NCBI GenBank assembly: GCA_031429355.1
Contig: JANOZM010000007.1
Coordinates: 186,001 to 250,000, forward strand
Source: JANOZM01 sp031429355
GTDB lineage: Bacteria; Pseudomonadota; Gammaproteobacteria; Burkholderiales; Burkholderiaceae_E
Direction of reading: 5' to 3'
DNA length: 64,000 nucleotides
Shown here: one piece after another, positions 50,685 to 57,995 of the stretch
Position numbering within the stretch: the first letter of the stretch is position 1
How the letters are laid out: each line of letters opens with the position of its first letter
Made by a program: the position numbers and the translations under genes
The notes under the pieces: model-generated
The model's input: only the letters and a program-made list of their open reading frames with translations
What the model was told of the DNA's origin: nothing
Database searches by the model: none

Positions 50685-51215
50685 ATGCCGCAAATTAATG
50701 TAAATGGCCGCTCTTTAGATTATCAAGCCGAGCCAGAAACACCACTTTTGTGGGTGCTACGCGAGCAGCTGGGCCTAACGGGCACAAAATATGGCTGTGG
50801 AGTAGCGCAGTGTGGATCTTGTACTGTGCACATCGATGGGGCTCCGGTTCGCTCGTGTGTAATGCCCGCAGCAGCAGTCCAACCGTCGCAAAAAGTAGTG
50901 ACGATTGAAGGCTTGGCCCCAAACCATAACCACGTGTTGCAAAAAGCCTGGGTTGCGTTGGATGTTCCGCAATGCGGCTATTGCCAAAGTGGCATGATTA
51001 TGGCGGCTGCGGCTTTGCTTAAAGACAAGCCAAAGCCCACCGATGCCGATATTGATTCAGCGATCACCAACATTTGTCGTTGTGGTACTTACAACCGCGT
51101 GCGTGATGCAATTAAATTAGCTGCAGGCGTAAAGACAACCGCGCAAAGCAAAGTAATACATATCGCTAGTGCAAATCTAAGCCAACCCACAGCGCAAAAA
51201 GTAGAGAAAGCTTAA
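50685..51215 (+). CDS. [2Fe-2S] subunit of a xanthine-oxidase-family hydroxylase (IorA-like)
   Basis: This 176-aa protein has two [2Fe-2S] clusters. The plant-type cluster uses C38, C43, C46 and C58 (YGCGVAQCGSC, RSC). The second, helical-bundle cluster uses C97, C100, C131 and C133 (QCGYCQSGM, CRCGTYNRV). It passes electrons from the Mo subunit encoded next. The ATG at 50685 follows AGGA; an upstream TTG is rejected. It has a long C-terminal tail after residue 145. It lacks a signal peptide and must be exported with its partner. Confidence 0.9.
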   Translation: MPQINVNGRSLDYQAEPETPLLWVLREQLGLTGTKYGCGVAQCGSCTVHIDGAPVRSCVMPAAAVQPSQKVVTIEGLAPNHNHVLQKAWVALDVPQCGYCQSGMIMAAAALLKDKPKPTDADIDSAITNICRCGTYNRVRDAIKLAAGVKTTAQSKVIHIASANLSQPTAQKVEKA

Positions 51216-51220
51216 ACGCC

Positions 51221-53443
51221 ATGAATAATTTTTCTACAAAAAACAAGGTGAACCAAAAACAAACTGGAGGAGTTAATCGTCGTCAGTTTTTAACTTCGAC
51301 AACGGCGTTTGCGGCAGGCTCTTTAGTCCTTGCGGTAAGTCACTCCAGTTTTGCACAAACGACTGGCGATGCAACAACACCCGAGGTCAATGCGTGGGTT
51401 GTTATCCAGCCAGACGATCGCATTATTGTTCGGGTTGCACGCAGCGAAATGGGTCAGGGAACCTTAACCGGTTTAGCGCAATTAGTTGCCGAAGAATTAG
51501 AGGCCGATTGGACCAAAGTTTCTACCGAGTACCCAACACCAGGCGAGAGTTTAGCCCGCAAACGCCCATGGGGAAATTTTGCAACGGGCGGAAGCCGAGG
51601 TCTGCGTGATTCGCAAGAATACATGCGCAAAGGCGGGGCTGCAGCCAGAATGATGTTGGTCCAAGCGGCCGCAAGCACTTGGAACGTACCTGTTGCCGAA
51701 TGCGTTGCGGCCAATAGCGTGGTAACGCACACAGGTTCGGGTCGAAAATTAAGCTACGGAAAATTAGCTGCACTAGCAGCCAAGCAAACACCACCGACCG
51801 ACGTCGTTTTAAAAGACGCCAAAACTTGGAAAATCGCGGGCAAATCACTAGCGCGTCTTGATACGGTTGCCAAGACCAATGGCTCACAAATTTACGGAAC
51901 TGATTTAAAGCTACCCGGCATGCTTAATGCAGCAATTCGAGCTTGCCCAGTCTTTGGCGGCAGAGTAAAAAATTACAACGCTGCGTCGATTGAAAAAATG
52001 CCCGGTGTCGTAAAAGTTTTACCTGTTGGCGATAATTCAGTAGCGGTTGTGGCCGACACTTGGTGGCGCGCAAAAACTGCCTTGGATAAATTAGTAATCG
52101 AATGGGACAATGGTCCAAACGGCGCTATCCAACAAGCGGACATTAACAATTTACTTAAAACTGGTTTGACCGCCGAACAAGCCGCTGTAGGCAATAGCAA
52201 CGGCGACGTTAAACAAGCCCTTGCAAGCGCTACAAAAATCATTGAAGCCGTGTATTCATACCCCCATCAGAACCATGCCACGATGGAGCCAATGAATGCC
52301 ATCGCCAAATGGACACCAACGCGCTGCGAGGTCTGGACACCAACCCAGAACGGCGAAGCGGCACATGCCGCAACATCCGAATCATCAGGCCTTCCGTTAG
52401 CGCAATGTGAAGTCTACAAAGTGCACTTAGGTGGTGGCTTTGGACGACGCGGCGGGTTTCATGATTGGGTTCGTCAAGCCGTTGTGATTGCGAAGCAAAT
52501 GCCGGGCACCCCCGTAAAACTATTATGGTCCCGTGAAGAAGACATGACCCACGGCATGTACCACCCAATTACGCAATGTAAATTAACAGCTGGCTTGGAT
52601 GCTAGCGGCAATATTAATGCATTTCAAATGCGTATTTCGGGCCAATCAATTTTGGCTGCGGTGGCTCCACAAGCGGTTCAAAACGGCCGCGACCCAGTTG
52701 TTTTTCAAGGATTAAATCCAAGTGGGCCAGAAGCTGCAATTGGCTATACATTTCCGCACTTGTTAATTGATCACGCCATGCGCAATCCACATGTGCCACC
52801 TGGTTTTTGGCGCGGTGTAAATTTGAATCAAAACACTATTTATGTTGAGTGTTTTTTAGACGAAATCGCACTAGCGACTAAGCAAGACCCGCTAGCTTTG
52901 CGCCGCAACTTGATGAGTAAACACCCCAAGCATTTAGCCGTGTTAAATGCGGTTGCCGAAAAAGTTAATTGGGCAAAACCGGCTGCCGATATTGGGGGCG
53001 AAAAAGTATTTCGCGGACTAGCCCAATGTCACGGATTTGGTAGCTACGTTGCGGCATGCGCCGAAGTTTCGGTAAATAAAACCGGCGAATTAAAAATTCA
53101 CCGTATTGTTGCAGCTACCGATTGTGGAAATGCCGCCAACCCTCAACAAATTGAAGCGCAGGTAGAAGGATCCTTTGTTTACGGCTTGTCCGCATTGCTT
53201 TATCAAGCATGCACTGTTAAAGATGGGGCAATTGAACAAAAGAACTTTAATACCTACCCGACTTTAAAAATGGATCAAATGCCAAAGGTCGAAACAATTG
53301 TTCTTACCTCGGGTGGTTTCTGGGGCGGTGTTGGCGAGCCAACAATTGCTGTCGCGGCTCCCGCAGTGCTGAATGCAATTTTAGCGGCTACCGGTAAACC
53401 TGTACGTGATTTACCGATCGCTGGCCGGAACTTGCGAGCCTAA
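51221..53443 (+). CDS. Molybdopterin subunit of a xanthine-oxidase-family hydroxylase (IorB-like)
   Basis: This is a 740-aa catalytic subunit with a Tat signal (NRRQFLTSTTAF at 19-30), so it is periplasmic. The Mo-cofactor segments VHLGGGFGRRGGFHDWVRQA and QNHATMEPMNAIAKW are of the isoquinoline-1-oxidoreductase/aldehyde-oxidase type. The C-terminal GGVGEPTIAVAAPAV has the catalytic Glu. It uses the IorA-like subunit but has no FAD subunit, so electrons likely go to a cytochrome c. It overlaps soxX by one base (TAATG). Confidence 0.9.
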   Translation: MNNFSTKNKVNQKQTGGVNRRQFLTSTTAFAAGSLVLAVSHSSFAQTTGDATTPEVNAWVVIQPDDRIIVRVARSEMGQGTLTGLAQLVAEELEADWTKVSTEYPTPGESLARKRPWGNFATGGSRGLRDSQEYMRKGGAAARMMLVQAAASTWNVPVAECVAANSVVTHTGSGRKLSYGKLAALAAKQTPPTDVVLKDAKTWKIAGKSLARLDTVAKTNGSQIYGTDLKLPGMLNAAIRACPVFGGRVKNYNAASIEKMPGVVKVLPVGDNSVAVVADTWWRAKTALDKLVIEWDNGPNGAIQQADINNLLKTGLTAEQAAVGNSNGDVKQALASATKIIEAVYSYPHQNHATMEPMNAIAKWTPTRCEVWTPTQNGEAAHAATSESSGLPLAQCEVYKVHLGGGFGRRGGFHDWVRQAVVIAKQMPGTPVKLLWSREEDMTHGMYHPITQCKLTAGLDASGNINAFQMRISGQSILAAVAPQAVQNGRDPVVFQGLNPSGPEAAIGYTFPHLLIDHAMRNPHVPPGFWRGVNLNQNTIYVECFLDEIALATKQDPLALRRNLMSKHPKHLAVLNAVAEKVNWAKPAADIGGEKVFRGLAQCHGFGSYVAACAEVSVNKTGELKIHRIVAATDCGNAANPQQIEAQVEGSFVYGLSALLYQACTVKDGAIEQKNFNTYPTLKMDQMPKVETIVLTSGGFWGGVGEPTIAVAAPAVLNAILAATGKPVRDLPIAGRNLRA

Positions 53444-54012
53444 TGTTAATGCGGCAATCAGCAAACAGGTTTGCTGGTTTTGCTGTGCGTTCAGCCTTGC
53501 GTTTTGCCTTAATTGGTTACGTTGCATTTGCGTTTTTACCGTCCCAGGCTCGTTCGCAAACAACCATGACGGCAACTTCGAATATGGGCCAAAGTGAAAT
53601 ATTGATCGTAGGTGATCGCATCGATCAAGCCCTTACGTCAGTGCCCGGCGATGCTGTGCGTGGCAGAGCCATTATTACTAACAGACAACTAGGGCTGTGT
53701 TTGCTTTGCCACAAAGGGCAATTTAAAGAAGAGCTAACCGCCGGTAATGTTGCCCCCTCTTTTGATGGAATTGGTTCACGCTATTCTGCAGCGCAATTAC
53801 GTTTACGTGTAGCTAACATTCGCCATTTATACCCACAAAGTATTATGCCGAATATGCACGATTTGGCGATGCCAGCTAACGAACACAAAAGCGAACAAGG
53901 ACGCGAACACAAACGCGAACAACGCCGCGTTGCAGAAAAGTTTGACGGCCAACCCATCTTAACTGCTGGGCAAGTTGAAGATGTAGTTGCATTTTTAAAG
54001 ACATTGCAATGA
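53443..54012 (+). CDS. soxX: SoxX, monoheme cytochrome c
   Basis: This 189-aa exported cytochrome has a hydrophobic signal at about 18-38. The heme motif CLLCH has C86, C89 and H90, and the distal Met is in the block SIMPNMHDL. RGRAIITNRQLGLC and GIGSRYSAAQLRLRVANIRH are SoxX hallmarks. A charged insert of about 25 residues (KSEQGREHKREQRRVAEKF) precedes the last helix. SoxX forms the SoxXA complex that links sulfur substrates to SoxYZ. Its start overlaps the Mo-subunit stop and its stop overlaps the soxY start (ATGA). Confidence 0.9.
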   Translation: MLMRQSANRFAGFAVRSALRFALIGYVAFAFLPSQARSQTTMTATSNMGQSEILIVGDRIDQALTSVPGDAVRGRAIITNRQLGLCLLCHKGQFKEELTAGNVAPSFDGIGSRYSAAQLRLRVANIRHLYPQSIMPNMHDLAMPANEHKSEQGREHKREQRRVAEKFDGQPILTAGQVEDVVAFLKTLQ

Positions 54013-54539
54013 ACGGTAAACGAGGTTTTGTAAAAATCGCAACTTTGTGGAGTGTTGGCGCTCGGCCTTTTCTTTCGAGATTGAGTCCTTTATTCGGTTC
54101 TATTGCCAGCGCAACGGTGATCCCGTTGACCATACCCACTAGCGCTTTAGCCCAAACGGTTCTACAAAACCCGAATGCTTTAAACGATGCCATTGCGGCC
54201 TACACAAACAAAGCGAAAATAAATAACAGCAAAGTCACGCTCGAAATCTCTAGCTTGGTTGAAAATGGCAATTCGGTTCCTGTCTCGATTCGTGTGGATT
54301 CGCCTATGACCGAAACAGATTACGTGCAAGAAATTATGTTGTTTGCCGAAAAGAATCCACAGGTCGAAGTAGCTAAGTTTAATTTAACGCCGGTTAACGG
54401 CGTTGCTAGGGTTACCACTCGTATTCGTCTTGCCACGTCGCAAACGGTGACGGCTATTGCAAAAACCAATGACCAACAATTTTGGCAAGCACGTGTTGAA
54501 GTCATAGTGACTTTAGCTGCCTGCCTCGATCTCGATTAA
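54009..54539 (+). CDS. soxY: SoxY-like sulfur carrier with altered C-terminus
   Basis: This 176-aa protein has an N-terminal hydrophobic export segment (to about residue 45) and the SoxY immunoglobulin-like domain (LENGNSVPVSIRVDSPMTET, VQEIMLFAEKNPQVEVAKFN). The carrier Cys is kept as C172, but the usual Gly-Gly-Cys-Gly-Gly end reads TLAACLDLD-stop. The altered arm should still present a thiol but will fit its partners differently. It overlaps soxX by 4 bp. Confidence 0.85.
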   Translation: MNGKRGFVKIATLWSVGARPFLSRLSPLFGSIASATVIPLTIPTSALAQTVLQNPNALNDAIAAYTNKAKINNSKVTLEISSLVENGNSVPVSIRVDSPMTETDYVQEIMLFAEKNPQVEVAKFNLTPVNGVARVTTRIRLATSQTVTAIAKTNDQQFWQARVEVIVTLAACLDLD

Positions 54540-54548
54540 GCCCAGACC

Positions 54549-54872
54549 GTGACGACTAGCGCCTTAGTGACTTTACCAAAAATCATTCGTGCAAACGAAG
54601 TGTTCGAGATTCGTCTGTTGATAGCACACGTTATGGAAAGTGGTTTTAGGCCCGGTAACTTTGGACAAATATTGCCCCGAAATATTGTACGTAAAGTGCA
54701 ATGCAAGTTTTTAAACTCAATTGTTTTCGAGGCACAGTTTTTTCCGGCGGTGGCAGCAAACCCGTTGCTAGTGTTTAATTTAAAAGTACCTCGCAGCGGC
54801 GAACTAGAAGTGGTTTGGTCGGGCGACAATAATTTTGTTCACCGCGAAATTGTACGCATCGAGTTGGTTTAA
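54549..54872 (+). CDS. soxZ: SoxZ, partner of SoxY
   Basis: This 107-aa immunoglobulin-like protein without signal peptide is co-exported with SoxY. The segments EVFEIRLLIAHVMESGFRPG, then RNIVRKVQCKFLN and FNLKVPRSGELEVVWSGDNN, are SoxZ hallmarks. GTG start, 9 bp after soxY. The soxA ATG begins 5 bp after its stop. Confidence 0.92.
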   Translation: MTTSALVTLPKIIRANEVFEIRLLIAHVMESGFRPGNFGQILPRNIVRKVQCKFLNSIVFEAQFFPAVAANPLLVFNLKVPRSGELEVVWSGDNNFVHREIVRIELV

Positions 54873-54877
54873 TTTTG

Positions 54878-55648
54878 ATGCTCAAAAGTTTTAAGTTAAT
54901 TGCGTGTCTAATCGCACTCGGAGTCGTTAGCAGTTTGCTAATCGTTAACATTCCAAGCACTTGGGCAAACGCTGTACGCTTAGCCGGTTTTCACTACATC
55001 AGCAGCGAACTTAAAGCCTTACAACTCAGTTCAAGCGACAACCCTGCTTTACTGTGGGCTAAGGCGGGGCAACAGCAATTTAATCAACAGTGTGCAAACT
55101 GCCACTCTGTTGATTCGATGAAAGCAGTGGCAGCCAACTATCCACGTTGGAATAGCTCAGCCACTAAAGTAATGAGCCTCGCCGGACGCATTAACCAATG
55201 CCGGATCGATCATTTGCAGCAAACCGCCCTGCCCCGAGAAAGTGCGCAACTTTTGCAATTAGAGGCGTTTATTGCCTTGCAATCTAAGGGGCAAATTGTT
55301 ATGGGCATTGAAAAAAATGCCGCAACCAATAAGCTGCAAAATTTAGGCGCGCAAATTTGGAATCAACAGCTCGGTCAATTGGGTATATCGTGTGCCCAGT
55401 GTCACGACGCACTTGCGGGCTCTTCGTTAGCGGCCAGCATAATTCCGCAAGGACATGCAAACGCTTACCCGATATATCGTTTGCAATGGCAAGAAGTTGG
55501 CTCGTTAGAACGGCGCATCCGCAGCTGCCAAACGGGGGTTCGAGCGCTACCTTACGAATACAATAGCCAAGAGTTATTGGCATTAGAAGTGTATTTAAAA
55601 GAGCGCGCAGCGGGTATGGAACATGAGGGGCTTGGTGTGCGGCCTTAG
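54878..55648 (+). CDS. soxA: SoxA, diheme cytochrome c
   Basis: This 256-aa exported protein has a signal peptide at about 1-31. Heme sites are CANCH (C72, C75, H76) and CAQCH (C172, C175, H176). C217 in RIRSCQTGVRA is the place of the modified cysteine ligand at the SoxXA active site. It catalyses the oxidative linkage of thiosulfate-like sulfur to SoxY. The TTG one codon upstream is less likely than this ATG. It ends the operon; no soxB or soxCD follows. Confidence 0.92.
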   Translation: MLKSFKLIACLIALGVVSSLLIVNIPSTWANAVRLAGFHYISSELKALQLSSSDNPALLWAKAGQQQFNQQCANCHSVDSMKAVAANYPRWNSSATKVMSLAGRINQCRIDHLQQTALPRESAQLLQLEAFIALQSKGQIVMGIEKNAATNKLQNLGAQIWNQQLGQLGISCAQCHDALAGSSLAASIIPQGHANAYPIYRLQWQEVGSLERRIRSCQTGVRALPYEYNSQELLALEVYLKERAAGMEHEGLGVRP

Positions 55649-55781
55649 GTACTCATTGATGGTCCAAAATTAGGTGGTCAGACTGGGTTTCGTAGTACCG
55701 GCGCGGGCCTAGGCTGTCGGGTGCGTTTTTTGCGCGACGCTTTTCTATTCAGGTCTGGTTCTCAACGGGGCAATATGCGCA

Positions 55782-55796
55782 TATAATGCGCATTAT
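55782..55796 (+). promoter_or_regulatory. ccdAB promoter/operator
   Basis: A perfect 14-bp palindrome ATAATGCGCATTAT (55783-55796) overlaps a TATAAT -10 box (55782-55787), 20 bp before ccdA. Self-repression by the CcdA-CcdB complex at such a site is the family's usual control. No good -35 box is seen. Confidence 0.55.
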
Positions 55797-55816
55797 CGTA
55801 TTACAAAGGTATTTCC

Positions 55817-56074
55817 ATGCGAACTTCGCCTTCTGCCCCTCGCTCAACTCACAAGCGTGCAGTAAACCTAACCCTGAGCGAATCGCTTGTGGATCAAACA
55901 AAACTGTACTCCAACAATTTATCGGCAACTGTAGAAGCTCTGTTGACCAATTACGTCAATGAGCAATCGAAAATTAGTCAACAAAAGATTCAAGCCGCGC
56001 AACGCCTGTCGACGCAATGGAACTTGATCAATGATCAAATCGGTTCTTTCGCAGACGAATACTCAAACCTATAA
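55817..56074 (+). CDS. ccdA: CcdA antitoxin
   Basis: This 85-aa protein has an N-terminal ribbon-helix-helix (KRAVNLTLSESLVDQTKLYS), then a flexible C-terminal half (EQSKISQQKIQAAQRLSTQW, ADEYSNL) that should wrap CcdB. Its stop overlaps the ccdB start (TAATG). The layout and lengths are those of functional F-type or chromosomal ccd pairs. Confidence 0.9.
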   Translation: MRTSPSAPRSTHKRAVNLTLSESLVDQTKLYSNNLSATVEALLTNYVNEQSKISQQKIQAAQRLSTQWNLINDQIGSFADEYSNL

Positions 56075-56403
56075 TGGCCCAGTTCGACGTTCATCGAAAC
56101 AACGGCCTTCAAAAAGCAAACATTCCCTTTGTTGTTCTCGTTCAATCGGTATTGTTCGACGAGTACCGTCGGCGGCTTGTAGTTCCGTTAGTGCGCATTT
56201 CAGCAATGCCTGTTAAATCGAAAATCGTTGGCTCTCGGTTAAACCCTCAATTTACAATTGATCAAGTCGACGTGGTTTTGCATCCACTAGAAATGGCCAG
56301 TATCCCGACTGACAAACTCGGTGAGTTTGTTTGTTCCTTGAGCGAACATGGCCTAACCATTTCGGATGCAATGGATGAAGTTTTAACGCGTACTTGGGGT
56401 TAG
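56074..56403 (+). CDS. ccdB: CcdB gyrase-poisoning toxin
   Basis: This 109-aa protein opens MAQFDVHRNNGLQKANIPFV, has FDEYRRRLVVPLVRI and HPLEMASIPTDKLGEFVCSL, and ends DEVLTRTWG. The C-terminal Trp-Gly end, close to the Trp99-Gly-Ile tail of F-plasmid CcdB that contacts GyrA, is partly kept. It appears intact and is coupled to ccdA. The target gyrA is in this window at 32995. Confidence 0.9.
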   Translation: MAQFDVHRNNGLQKANIPFVVLVQSVLFDEYRRRLVVPLVRISAMPVKSKIVGSRLNPQFTIDQVDVVLHPLEMASIPTDKLGEFVCSLSEHGLTISDAMDEVLTRTWG

Positions 56404-56441
56404 TGAAAGTGAGGCAGCCTAACGCATGCTATTTTTGATTG

Positions 56442-57854
56442 CTACTTAAAATTGTTGTTTAAGTATTCAACCGCACCAATCCCAGCAGCCCTGCCCGTAC
56501 TTAAACACGCGGTAAGTAAATAGCCACCTGTCGGGGCTTCCCAGTCCAACATTTCCCCAGCGCAAAAAATACCGGGCTTGTGTTGCAACATTAAATGTTC
56601 GTCGAGCCCATCAAAACAAACACCACCGGCCGTACTGATGGCCTCGTCGATAGGGCGCGCCCGCTCTAAAGTCAGTGGGATATTTTTTAGTATAAAACCC
56701 AACTGCTCGGCATTACTTAATTGTTCTTTTGCAATCGCTTGCTTGCTCACCATTTCGTACAGCAACGCACGCTTAATTCCGTCTAGACCTAAGCGATGGC
56801 GCAGATGATTACTGAGGCTATTAGAGCCACGCGGCGCGTTTAGTTTGTGGGCAATTTGCTCGACAGTCCAATCGGGGAAAAAATCTAGGTAAATAGTCGC
56901 CCTGCCTTCAGTTTCAATTGTGTCGCGAATTGCTGCGCTGACCGCATAAACCAAACTACCTTCGATACCGGTCTTGGTAACGACACATTCACCGCGTCGT
57001 TCGAATTGCGTATCGTCATTACAATTAAACCGCAACGTGACTGACTTTAAAGGCGCGCCCGCGTGCTGCTTTATGAGCAATTCGCTCCAACCACCAGCGA
57101 CATCAAAACCGCTGTTACTAGGCTTTAAAGGGGCCACCCTTATACCCGCTTCGGTTAACCACGGCACCCAAGCCCCATCCGACCCCAAACGCTGCCAGCT
57201 AGCGCCTCCCAAGGCCAGCACAGTGACATCTGCAGTGACTTGAACCATCGACTCGGCGTGCTTATAAGCTGTCGACTCGGCTTGGTGATCTAGCACAGCA
57301 CTTTCGACAGCATCAGTGGTTTTTTTAGAATCACCACCATCGCTCGTACAGTGAAACTGCAAAATATTGTCTTCAGTCCATCCAAGCCAGCGATGTCGTG
57401 CGTGAAACTGCACGCCAAGTCCACGCAATTGCGTTAACCAACGGCGTAGCAAAGGGGCCGCCTTCATTTCTTTTGGAAAGACTCTTTGGGAGCTTCCTAC
57501 AAAAGTCTCAACACCCAGCGCGTGACACCAATCGCGCACTTGCGTTGCACCAAAATTTAGCAAGTAGGGCTGCAACGCGCTATTTGCGGCACCGAACCTT
57601 TGGTTAAATTGTTCAGCGCCCTCGTTGTGCGTTAAGTTGAGGCCACCAAGACCCGCCAACAAAAATTTTCGTCCCACTGAGGGCATGGCATCGTAGACAT
57701 GTACCTCGATGCCCTGTTGAGCCAATTGCAAAGCCGCCATGAGGCCTGCAGGCCCCGCGCCAATTACAGCAGCCTGTACTTTGGTGGCTGTTTTGGCCTG
57801 AGTTTTTGCTCGCGTTTTCGCTTGCGCGTCGGCTTGGACTAAACTATCAATCAA
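56442..57854 (-). CDS. HI0933/TIGR03862 family flavoprotein
   Basis: This is a 470-aa FAD-dependent oxidoreductase-like protein of the YhiN/HI0933 family. The dinucleotide motif AVIGAGPAGLMAALQLAQ starts near residue 31; SVGRKFLLAGLGGLNLTHNE is the family hallmark, and the end reads FCAGEMLDWEAPTGGYLLTA. The biological reaction is not established. A Lys/Ala/Thr-rich start (QAKTRAKTQAKTATK) is unusual and may be a mis-set start or a short repeat. It is convergent with ccdB. Confidence 0.88.
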   Translation of the reverse strand: MIDSLVQADAQAKTRAKTQAKTATKVQAAVIGAGPAGLMAALQLAQQGIEVHVYDAMPSVGRKFLLAGLGGLNLTHNEGAEQFNQRFGAANSALQPYLLNFGATQVRDWCHALGVETFVGSSQRVFPKEMKAAPLLRRWLTQLRGLGVQFHARHRWLGWTEDNILQFHCTSDGGDSKKTTDAVESAVLDHQAESTAYKHAESMVQVTADVTVLALGGASWQRLGSDGAWVPWLTEAGIRVAPLKPSNSGFDVAGGWSELLIKQHAGAPLKSVTLRFNCNDDTQFERRGECVVTKTGIEGSLVYAVSAAIRDTIETEGRATIYLDFFPDWTVEQIAHKLNAPRGSNSLSNHLRHRLGLDGIKRALLYEMVSKQAIAKEQLSNAEQLGFILKNIPLTLERARPIDEAISTAGGVCFDGLDEHLMLQHKPGIFCAGEMLDWEAPTGGYLLTACLSTGRAAGIGAVEYLNNNFK

Positions 57855-57995
57855 ACGGATTCTTTCAATTGCAAAAACTTTGGTTATTCAAGGTTCGAGT
57901 TTAAGCGAAAGTGACCTAAATACTAATTTAGTGGGTGTCTTTATAAAATTTGTGGCACTCCTTTAACGAAAAAATTGCGATCGATTCAAACAATA

